Made by a program: the position numbers and the translations under genes
Assembly: GCF_000757425.2 (NCBI RefSeq)
Contig: NZ_JPKR02000004.1
Location: forward strand, 62,001-126,000
Direction of reading: 5' to 3'
DNA length: 64,000 nucleotides
From: Tatumella morbirosei
Lineage (GTDB): Bacteria; Pseudomonadota; Gammaproteobacteria; Enterobacterales; Enterobacteriaceae
Notes under the pieces: model-generated
The model's database searches: none
Seen by the model: the letters and a program-made list of their open reading frames with translations, nothing else
Told to the model about the DNA's origin: nothing
Shown: piece after piece, positions 57,790 to 64,000 of the stretch
Position numbering within the stretch: position 1 is the first letter of the stretch
How the letters are laid out: the number at the start of each line of letters is the position of its first letter

Positions 57790-58626
57790 TTACCAGCTCA
57801 CAGGTTTCAGTTGCATTCCGTGATTTCCACGATAGTCCGGAGACTTTGGTGAACTCCAGCCAGTCAGCAGTTCAGTCTGTGGTTTGAAAATCTCCACCCC
57901 CAACGGCCGGCAGACTTTCAGTGTATCTTCAGCTTCATCTCCCCACATTGGCAGGGACAAGTCACCCCCGGGGCAGGTAGAAATTGCGCATAACAGATCG
58001 ATTTCGGCAAAGAACTCCAGGTAGTCCCCGGATTGTGCCGGGCAGGCCTTCATAAAGTACTGATCATTATCATTCAGGCCGGTGCACTGGAACACATTCA
58101 TCACATCGTGAACATCAAATTCGGTCAGACCCCATGGCTGAACCGCACGCACCAGATTCGAGTGACAGTGATGGTCAAAATCTTCACCGGTCAGCAGCTT
58201 ATTCACATAAGGATCGCAGCGGGTGCCCAGTAAGTCATGAACACGACCACCGTCACTGTCTGTCCCATAATCTGCCAGCGAATCGGCGGTAATGGTCGCC
58301 ATCGGGCGGATAAATGGCAGATTCGACCACAGGCGATCGTAGACCGAAAGATGTGCCCGCTGAAGCTGTCGGGTGCGGGATACCCACATTCTCTCCCGCG
58401 GATCATGGCGGTTCCAGATATTCAGATCGCCCACCTGGGGGCCTTGCGGGGCGGTAATACGGAACAAATGACCGGCGGGTACTTCCCAGGCATATCCGGT
58501 GCGGATCGGCACCAGGTGAGAAGAGAGTAGTTCATGAGGACCTTCGGCCAGCGCTTTGTAAAACTGGCGATCGACATCAAGGGCGGAACCAGAAGTACTT
58601 TGATAGGCAGCAGGATAATTCGACAT
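57790..58626 (-). CDS. DUF1989 family protein (urea carboxylase-associated family)
   Basis: A 278-residue cytoplasmic protein of the DUF1989 family. Family markers are YAWEVPAGHLFRI near residue 45, GPQVGDLNIWNRHDP, CHSNLVRAV, and GDYLEFFAEIDLLCAISTCPGGDLS (core EIDLLCAISTCPGGD). Several Cys and His residues (CDPY, DHHCHSNL) could bind a metal. Two related subunits, once called urea carboxylase-associated proteins, are known as carboxyguanidine deiminase CgdA/CgdB. Here a single copy is linked to an amino-acid transporter, so hydrolysis or deimination of an amidine- or guanidine-like compound is only a suggestion. It follows the GntR gene after 17 bases. Confidence 0.82.
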   Translation of the reverse strand: MSNYPAAYQSTSGSALDVDRQFYKALAEGPHELLSSHLVPIRTGYAWEVPAGHLFRITAPQGPQVGDLNIWNRHDPRERMWVSRTRQLQRAHLSVYDRLWSNLPFIRPMATITADSLADYGTDSDGGRVHDLLGTRCDPYVNKLLTGEDFDHHCHSNLVRAVQPWGLTEFDVHDVMNVFQCTGLNDNDQYFMKACPAQSGDYLEFFAEIDLLCAISTCPGGDLSLPMWGDEAEDTLKVCRPLGVEIFKPQTELLTGWSSPKSPDYRGNHGMQLKPVSW

Positions 58627-58643
58627 CGGGGTAATTCTCCGTA

Positions 58644-59348
58644 TTAAACAGGATGACTGAAAGAATCGGTCAGCTGACGTTCTGAATAATCGAGGTAATC
58701 GATTAATGCAGTGCAGGCTGCCTGAGATTGTTGTTGGCGTAGTAGTGACAGAATGTCCTGGTCGCGGGCAATCCAGGGGAGCTGAAATTCCCTCTCTGCG
58801 GCGCCGCTGCAGAACAACAGACGTAACTGGGCCAGCAGGACACTGAAAAAGTCGTTGAAGCGCTGACAGGCCAGCATCCGGACAATACTTTGGTGAAAGC
58901 GCAGGCTCTGGGTACCCACCTCACGCCACTGTTCCGCACTGGCTGCCAAAGTTGCGTTATCGAGATGCTGTTGCATGCGTTGAAGATGAAACTCACTGAC
59001 CGGTGTATTGGTGCTCAGTGCCAAGACCTCAAGATGTCGGCGGGCCTTAAAAATGTCGCGGATATCGCGTCGGTCCAGCTGTCGGACAAATACCCCGCGA
59101 TTTTGCTGATAGTTCACCAGCCCCTCAGCATGCAGAAAGCGCAGTGCTTCCCGCAGGGTATTACGTGAACTGTCACAACGTTCTGCCAGCTCTGTCTCTG
59201 CCAGTGGCTGGCCGGCAATCAGGTTACCGTTAATAATATTCTCCCGCAGCAGGGTAGCGACCCGCGCAAATGCGGGCAGCCCTGAATAATCGGCATTATC
59301 CGGAGTTTCAATATTCAGTTGCCGTGAGGCGTGGGTAATCTCCTGCAT
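58644..59348 (-). CDS. GntR-family regulator, FCD subfamily
   Basis: A 234-residue regulator. The winged helix spans about residues 25-90 with PLAETELAERCDSSRNTLREALRFLHAEGLV (core ELAERCDSSRNTLREALRFL) and the wing NRGVFVRQL. The C-terminal FCD helical domain has the metal/ligand residues in FHQSIVRML. FadR/GntR proteins of this type usually repress their own catabolic operon and respond to its substrate. It lies inside the operon between the transporter gene and the DUF1989 gene. The inverted repeat at 61831-61848 is a candidate target. Confidence 0.85.
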   Translation of the reverse strand: MQEITHASRQLNIETPDNADYSGLPAFARVATLLRENIINGNLIAGQPLAETELAERCDSSRNTLREALRFLHAEGLVNYQQNRGVFVRQLDRRDIRDIFKARRHLEVLALSTNTPVSEFHLQRMQQHLDNATLAASAEQWREVGTQSLRFHQSIVRMLACQRFNDFFSVLLAQLRLLFCSGAAEREFQLPWIARDQDILSLLRQQQSQAACTALIDYLDYSERQLTDSFSHPV

Positions 59349-59357
59349 CGTGATCTC

Positions 59358-60866
59358 TCAGGCCGCAGCCATATTGTTGATGAATTTAGAAATTCGGTGG
59401 TCATGCATTTTCAGGATTTCGGCAGGCGGGGCATCCACCCCAATCCGGCCCTGTTCCATAAAAACAATACGGTCTGATATCGCCAGGGCAAATTTCATTT
59501 CATGCGTCACAATCAGCATGGTGATACCTTCCCCGGCCAGTTTTTCAATCACTTGTAATACTTCGTTGACACGCTCCGGATCCAGCGCTGAGGTCGGCTC
59601 GTCAAACAGTACCACCGCCGGTTTCATTACCAGAGTTCTCGCAATAGCAACCCTTTGCTGCTGACCACCGGATAGCTGGTGAGGATACTTATTGGCATGT
59701 TCAAGCATGCCCACTTTATCCAGCATGATCAGGCTGCGTTGATGAAGCTCTTTACGTGAATCGCTCTGATGCAGAAGCGGCGCCAGCAACAGGTTTTCCA
59801 GAACCGTTTTATGTGGGAACAGGTTAAATCCCTGAAAAACCATACCCAGCCGGGTGATTTGTGCCCGATAGGGCAATGCATTTTCCTGTTGTCCGGCGGT
59901 GATAAATTCTCGTCCCAGTAATTCCACACTGCCTTTATCCATCTTTTCCAGTCCATTGACCATTCGGATCAGCGTGGTTTTACCCGAACCGGAAGGACCG
60001 ATGATAGAAATGACTTCTCCGGGTCTGACACTGAGGCTGATATCATTTAATACTGGCTTGCCGTTAAATGCCTTACTCAAACCGTTTAGTTGCAGTATCG
60101 GCCTGGCTGAAGCACTGTGGCTTTTTCGTATTGCTTTCGGTGCTGCAGGCAATGATGCCCGGGTCTGTTCAGCATCGAAAAGGGCCGGTTTGCGATTTTT
60201 CACATCACAGCGACGTTCCAGCCAGCCAAACAGGCGTTCGAAGACGGTGACAATCAGCACGTAATAACAGGCCACCGCCAGCAATGTTTCCATCACCTTA
60301 AAGTTTTCGGTATATAACCGTTCGCCGACCATCAGGATTTCAGACAATGAGATGACTGAGACCAGCGAGGTCATTTTTACAATGGTAATAAACTCATTCA
60401 CCAGAGTGGGTAATGAAATGCGCAATGACTGAGGAATAATAATACTGAAACGGATTTGCCGGGTGCTGAGTCCCAGTGCTTTACCCGCTTCAAATTGTCC
60501 TTGTTGCACCGAAAGCAGACCGCCACGGTGAATTTCGGCGATGTAGGCTGTTTCACTCAAAATTAATGCAATAAGCCCGGCAGCAAAGGGATTGGATAAC
60601 ACCACGCTGGTTGCCGGAATCATTTGCGGCAGGTTATAGGTAAAAATAAGCAGCACCAGCAACGGCAGGCTACGAAACAGCCAGATATAGCCTGCAGCCA
60701 GATTGCGAATCAGCGGATTTGCGGACTGTTTAGCCAGTGCAACACCCAGCCCTAGCACAATACCGCCTAGCCACGTCAGCACGCTGAGTTTCACCACCAT
60801 CCAGCTGGCCTGCCAGAAATCCGCATCGCGGAATAAACTTATCAAATAAGACCAGTCAAAATTCAT
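59358..60866 (-). CDS. Amino acid ABC transporter, permease fused to ATPase
   Basis: A 502-residue fusion. Residues 1-225 are a HisM/GlnP-type permease with about five membrane segments and the EAA loop EAGKALGLSTRQIRFSIIIPQSL (core EAGKALGLSTRQIRF). A linker of about 30 residues follows. Residues about 255-500 are a GlnQ-type ATPase with Walker A GPSGSGKTT, signature LSGGQQQRVAIARTL and Walker B VVLFDEPTSALDP. Permease-ATPase fusions of the polar amino acid family are known but uncommon; a homodimer could make a full transporter core. The frame is continuous with no sign of a stop or shift at the join. Confidence 0.88.
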   Translation of the reverse strand: MNFDWSYLISLFRDADFWQASWMVVKLSVLTWLGGIVLGLGVALAKQSANPLIRNLAAGYIWLFRSLPLLVLLIFTYNLPQMIPATSVVLSNPFAAGLIALILSETAYIAEIHRGGLLSVQQGQFEAGKALGLSTRQIRFSIIIPQSLRISLPTLVNEFITIVKMTSLVSVISLSEILMVGERLYTENFKVMETLLAVACYYVLIVTVFERLFGWLERRCDVKNRKPALFDAEQTRASLPAAPKAIRKSHSASARPILQLNGLSKAFNGKPVLNDISLSVRPGEVISIIGPSGSGKTTLIRMVNGLEKMDKGSVELLGREFITAGQQENALPYRAQITRLGMVFQGFNLFPHKTVLENLLLAPLLHQSDSRKELHQRSLIMLDKVGMLEHANKYPHQLSGGQQQRVAIARTLVMKPAVVLFDEPTSALDPERVNEVLQVIEKLAGEGITMLIVTHEMKFALAISDRIVFMEQGRIGVDAPPAEILKMHDHRISKFINNMAAA

Positions 60867-60887
60867 CTTTGCCCCCGCAGATAACAG

Positions 60888-61703
60888 TTACAGAGTTCCG
60901 GCCAGTGCTTTGGCGACTTCACTGTTATCCGGCATTTGCAGGTTGTATTTGTGCAGTAATGCCTGATAGCTGCCATCTTTGACTTTTTGCGCAAATGAAG
61001 CTTTTAGCTGGCTAAGCAGTTCCGGGTTATTTTTATTAACGGCCAGCCCGACTACCACAGGGTAGATAATCTGGGATGAACTGATTTTTAGTCGTGAACC
61101 GGTTTTTTCAACGGTTGCTTTAGCCACGGCTGCGTCTTCGTACTGAACATCTACGGCTTTGGATAGCAGTGCCTGCGCGGCTTCTGGTGAGGTCGGGAAT
61201 TCAAGCACTGTAATTACTCCCAGGCCTTTTGGCTGGCAGTAGTCAGTGGAGAGTTTATTCAACCGCGCAATCCAGGCTCCCCCTTTAATTGATGAAACCC
61301 GCTTACCACATAAGTCTTCCGGTTTTTGCGGTAAAAATGTTGAGTTCGCCTGTACCAGTAATGAGCCGCCAGTTTTCATGTATGGCAGGAAATCGACCTG
61401 TTGTGCGCGTTCAGGAGTGACATAAAGCGTGGATGCGACGATATCGAAACGGTTACTTTTCAGGCCGAGGATCAGACTGGCAAAACGGGTATCAACCACA
61501 ACCGGGGTCAGTTTTAGTGGGGCAGAGATTAGGTTGATAAATTCGGCATCAAAGCCTGCCGGTTTGCCCTGCTCTAAATAGTTGTACGGGGGATAGGTGA
61601 GGTCTGACCCCACCAGCAGATGACCAGGCTGCAAGGTTGCGGCCTGTGCCAGGCCGAAGAACAGAGGAGCTGTCAGGCAGCATAAGCGTAATATGGATTT
61701 CAT
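60888..61703 (-). CDS. Amino acid ABC transporter substrate-binding protein
   Basis: A 271-residue exported protein of the family 3 (polar amino acid) binding proteins. The signal peptide ends near AQA-A. LLVGSDLTYPPYNYLEQGKPAGFDAEFINLI (core SDLTYPPYNYLEQGKPAGFD) is the classical N-terminal lobe pattern, and ARG-contacting positions lie in VASTLYVTPERAQQVDFLPY. GGAG lies nine bases before the ATG at 61703. The frame is open 14 codons further, but the signal peptide fits this start. It is the first gene of the SBP-ABC-GntR-DUF1989 operon. Relatives bind lysine, arginine, ornithine, histidine or opines. Confidence 0.86.
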   Translation of the reverse strand: MKSILRLCCLTAPLFFGLAQAATLQPGHLLVGSDLTYPPYNYLEQGKPAGFDAEFINLISAPLKLTPVVVDTRFASLILGLKSNRFDIVASTLYVTPERAQQVDFLPYMKTGGSLLVQANSTFLPQKPEDLCGKRVSSIKGGAWIARLNKLSTDYCQPKGLGVITVLEFPTSPEAAQALLSKAVDVQYEDAAVAKATVEKTGSRLKISSSQIIYPVVVGLAVNKNNPELLSQLKASFAQKVKDGSYQALLHKYNLQMPDNSEVAKALAGTL

Positions 61704-62062
61704 TTCAGTATCTCCGCGATATATTGTTGAACAATGACAATTCATTTATCGTGCCATGTTTTATGAAGAGCGAATGATAACGAATGTTTTTACCGGCAAA
61801 GGAGAGTGAAGGCCCGGGGGGTGATGTGGAGTGGTGCAAATGCACCACAGATTGCACAGCGGTGGGGCAAAAAGTCAGGGTCAGGAGATTTTCAGCAATA
61901 CATTCACCCGCAGGGGGAGCCGCCCCAATGTCGTGTAGTCGGAGAGATAACGGCGGCGTAGTTCCAAAGCCGACACTGTGCCGCGATCTATGTTGGCAGT
62001 TTTCTCCTGACGGGGGCGGGAGGGGGCCGGCACGCAAAAAAACCGGCGGCATAACAATAGTA
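61704..62062. promoter_or_regulatory. Upstream region of the amino-acid transporter operon with a long inverted repeat
   Basis: No gene is seen in these 359 bp. GTGGTGCA-AA-TGCACCAC (61831-61848) is a perfect inverted repeat with 8-bp arms, about 130 bases before the binding-protein start, and a further TGCAC follows at about 61854. It could be the operator of the GntR regulator. Near 62028-62050 a short G/C stem (GCCGG...CCGGC) borders an A run, and on the minus strand this T-rich stretch may end the glycosylase transcript. Confidence 0.45.
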
Positions 62063-62824
62063 TCAGCGCAGTGCGGTGACCTTTTGCAGCAGCAATTCTT
62101 TCGCCTGATCGAGCAGTGCCGGGTTAGTTTGTCGGGACAGGGCCTCGCGAGGTTTTTTACCCAGGAAATAGTGAATTCGTTCACTGTTAGCGCCTGAAGG
62201 ATGGGGCAGGCCTGTCAGTATCCTTGCAGGATCAATCAGTTGTTGTTCTGCCAACCATTCTACCCCAGCGGTTGCCACCGGTCCGAGAGGAACAAACACC
62301 GCTTGTGGCAGTTGTCGCGCTTCGGCTGTAAAGCCGCGCTCAATACTTTGTCGCAGTAACGAAGATCGTTGGAATGACGGGGTATTGTTGTAATTTTTAC
62401 CGTTCACAAATACCGGCTGATTAAACAGCGAAGTAAAATGCACCAGTGCCATATCTTCAGCAAACAGTGAGCGGCAGGAGTGAATGCCTAGCCAGTCCGC
62501 CAGACCGATAACATCCAGTAGCTGTGTCAGATTATTTCGAATAGCGCCACTGAAGGCACCTTGCTGTTTGGCGAGAAAAAGCGCCTGCTGGTCCGTGTCG
62601 CCGTTGAGCAGTGACTGTTGGGCCGCAGTCACCGCATTCAGCCATTGCTGATAGCCAGGAGTAATGCCAACCAACACAACGCGCGCTGCAGGATTCAGAT
62701 AATCGAACGGAATATAGTATTCGCTGAGCGTCCCTTCCTGATGTAACAGAAATTCCTGAGGCAACTGACGGGCAGCAGGCTGGCTGAAACTGAGAATCGC
62801 CGGACGAAACTGGCTAAACAGCAT
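62063..62824 (-). CDS. Uracil-DNA glycosylase superfamily protein
   Basis: A 253-residue protein with two signature regions of the uracil-DNA glycosylase fold: VVLVGITPGYQQW (motif near the base-binding loop) and GLPHPSGANSERI (the HPS minor-groove loop). Between them lies a domain with NNLTQLLDVIGLADWLGI and ALVHFTSLFNQPVFVNGKNY. It does not fit the well-studied Ung or Mug sequences, and the activity is unproven. The start at 62824 is chosen because family-like sequence starts there; the upstream 26 codons overlap a likely promoter. Confidence 0.65.
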   Translation of the reverse strand: MLFSQFRPAILSFSQPAARQLPQEFLLHQEGTLSEYYIPFDYLNPAARVVLVGITPGYQQWLNAVTAAQQSLLNGDTDQQALFLAKQQGAFSGAIRNNLTQLLDVIGLADWLGIHSCRSLFAEDMALVHFTSLFNQPVFVNGKNYNNTPSFQRSSLLRQSIERGFTAEARQLPQAVFVPLGPVATAGVEWLAEQQLIDPARILTGLPHPSGANSERIHYFLGKKPREALSRQTNPALLDQAKELLLQKVTALR

Positions 62825-62919
62825 AAAAAATAACCCTAAAGTATCAGAAGAATAGTCTGACAAAGGGTAACATGCGCAACACCCGCGGCAAATCATCTGC
62901 AATGAAGAATACCGGACAA

Positions 62920-62940
62920 CCCTGCCGCGAGGCGGCAGGG
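62920..62940. terminator. Hairpin between the sugar-acid kinase and glycosylase genes
   Basis: CCCTGCCGC-GAG-GCGGCAGGG is a perfect 9-bp stem with a three-base loop, about 115 bases past the kinase stop on the minus strand. No T tract is present. It may separate the two transcripts. Confidence 0.5.
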
Positions 62941-63055
62941 GAAAGGCAGTCAGTGACTGATAATCTGGCTGAGAAAGTCGCGGGCTCGCTGAGTTGCAGG
63001 GGCAGTGAAGTTGCGATGCCTACACTCAAATTACAGGATATGAGGCGCCACCATG

Positions 63056-64000
63056 TTATTCCCCCAGCAGAGTCAGAGCCCGGGAGAAAAAGTCCTCTTC
63101 ACCGAAGTTACCGGATTTAAGCGCCAGTCCCAGTGGGCCTTGCTGATCACTTGCCAGTAAGGCCGGTACACCGGTGCTCAGTTCTGCGCCAATAACCACC
63201 GAACGGATGCCAAGCCCGGTGACAACCGCCCCCGATGTTTCACCTCCGCCAACCACCAGACGCCTGACTCCAGCCCCCGTCAGCAAGGGAGCCAGCCCTG
63301 CAAAGAATTGTTCGATGGCCTGAGAAACCTCTTCACGTCCATACTGCTGCTGTAACTCTCTGACCCGGGCGGCATCACCGGAGGTATAAATCAGCGGTAA
63401 CTGCTGCTGATGGTCCGCCACAAACTGCAACAACTCATCATAGCCGGCTTCGCCACGGATAATTTGTTCCACATCCAGTGGCAGCACAGCATAACGCTGA
63501 CGGTGATATTCAATTTGTCGTAACGTCATCCGTGAACAGCTGCCGACCAGAATGGCGCCCTGGCCCTGTACGGAAAAGGATTCTGGTTTTTCACCGCAGG
63601 CTTCCCCCCGGGAAATAAAGTTATGGGGTAGCCCACGGGCTATCGCTGACCCACCGGTCAGCAGCGGAGCATCATGGCAGGCTTTGGCAATCGACAATAG
63701 ATCGTCATCACTGATGGCATCCACCAGAACCAGACATTTTTGTTGCTCAGCCTGCTGCTGTAACAGGGTTCGTATTGTTTCGCTGCCTTGCTGTACCTGT
63801 TGCCAGTGGATAAAACCTTGCGGCAGCGTTGACTGGCTGGCCAGCACTCGTCGCAGATCGGCGTCGGTCATCGGGGTCAGAGGATGGTTTTCCATCCCCG
63901 ACTCGTTCAGCAACTGATCGTTGACAAACAGATGCCCCTGATACAAGGTCCGCTTCATGGCTGGGAATGACGGGCAAACCACCACGCCCCGCGCCGATAA
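63056..64000 (-). CDS. Four-carbon acid sugar kinase (DUF1537 family), C-terminal part
   Basis: The gene enters from the right edge; 314 residues are visible and roughly 100 N-terminal residues are missing, judged by the usual 410-430. The frame stays open to base 64000, so the apparent start at 63985 is not real. Landmarks are CPSFPAMKRTLYQGHLFVN, SAIARGLPHNF, VGSCSRMTLRQIEYHR, LVVGGGETSGAVV and SGNFGEEDFFSRAL. OtnK-type kinases phosphorylate 3-oxo-tetronates at O-4 in the breakdown of tetronic acids. Partner genes (otnI, denD, otnC) would lie beyond the edge. Confidence 0.85.
   Translation of the reverse strand, partial: LSARGVVVCPSFPAMKRTLYQGHLFVNDQLLNESGMENHPLTPMTDADLRRVLASQSTLPQGFIHWQQVQQGSETIRTLLQQQAEQQKCLVLVDAISDDDLLSIAKACHDAPLLTGGSAIARGLPHNFISRGEACGEKPESFSVQGQGAILVGSCSRMTLRQIEYHRQRYAVLPLDVEQIIRGEAGYDELLQFVADHQQQLPLIYTSGDAARVRELQQQYGREEVSQAIEQFFAGLAPLLTGAGVRRLVVGGGETSGAVVTGLGIRSVVIGAELSTGVPALLASDQQGPLGLALKSGNFGEEDFFSRALTLLGE

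Noticed and set aside
61831-61848. Possible NtrC site at the GTGGTGCA/TGCACCAC repeat
   Set aside because: NtrC sites read TGCACC then GGTGCA; here the half-sites are in the opposite order with a 2-base spacer, so it was kept only as an unassigned operator.
62872-63120. 82-codon plus-strand frame between the kinase and glycosylase genes
   Set aside because: It spans a terminator-like hairpin and runs antisense into the kinase gene; no ribosome-binding site or family is seen.

Overview
The window is chromosomal DNA of an enterobacterium, roughly 50-55% G+C by eye. The maltose proteins, YecA, IdnD/IdnT, the YtcA-MdtNOP set and the IlvD homologue all resemble E. coli proteins closely. The mixture of catabolic islands fits plant- or insect-associated Enterobacterales, for example Erwiniaceae, but the genus cannot be fixed from the sequence. 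No rRNA, tRNA, CRISPR array, insertion sequence or phage module was recognised.

Region 1 (1-12.06 kb) is a histidine/urocanate utilisation (hut) locus of the five-step, Pseudomonas-like type. It holds the first codons of hutF (leaving at the left edge), hutC-hutD, a hutH-like gene followed upstream by a complete ABC transporter of the quaternary-amine family, and a divergent operon hutU - NCS1 permease - hutI - hutG (N-formylglutamate deformylase). Its only HutH-like protein lacks the Ala-Ser-Gly triad that forms the catalytic MIO group, and other active-site residues are replaced. The hutU promoter looks sigma-54 dependent: a -24/-12 element, two upstream NtrC-like sites 32 bp apart, and a HutC-type operator over the predicted start point. 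Similar TGTATATACA-type operators precede hutC/hutF and the transporter operon.

Region 2 (12.4-19.9 kb) has an L-idonate dehydrogenase and gluconate-family permease pair (idnD, idnT), a beta-propeller lactonase, a secreted lipase-like hydrolase, a short chorismate mutase-like protein, a cupin, an unlisted 37-residue membrane protein with its own terminator, and a LysR regulator. Region 3 (20-29.7 kb) has an ilvD paralogue and a seven-gene hydroxyproline operon: permease, 4-hydroxyproline 2-epimerase, three-subunit FAD/2Fe-2S D-hydroxyproline dehydrogenase, 2-oxoglutarate semialdehyde dehydrogenase and a pyrroline/piperideine-2-carboxylate reductase. No gene for the DapA-like deaminase of this pathway is present.

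Region 4 (30.3-36 kb) is the efflux operon ytcA-mdtN-mdtO-mdtP and yecA. Region 5 (36-52.6 kb) carries the maltose system in one place: malM-lamB-malK diverging from malE-malF-malG, then malQ-malP diverging from malT. MalT-like boxes lie in the promoter regions. Between malG and malQ is an A+T-richer stretch with two overlapping genes of unknown function.

Region 6 (52.6-64 kb) is accessory: an unknown 146-residue protein, an orphan sugar-type periplasmic binding protein with an LVIVD-repeat protein, a remnant of a MocR-type regulator, a flavin monooxygenase, and an operon of amino-acid binding protein, fused permease-ATPase, GntR regulator and DUF1989 protein. It ends with a uracil-DNA glycosylase-superfamily protein and the C-terminal part of a DUF1537 four-carbon sugar-acid kinase cut by the right edge. 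The monooxygenase/DUF1989/ABC group looks like an uncharacterised nitrogen-compound catabolic module.
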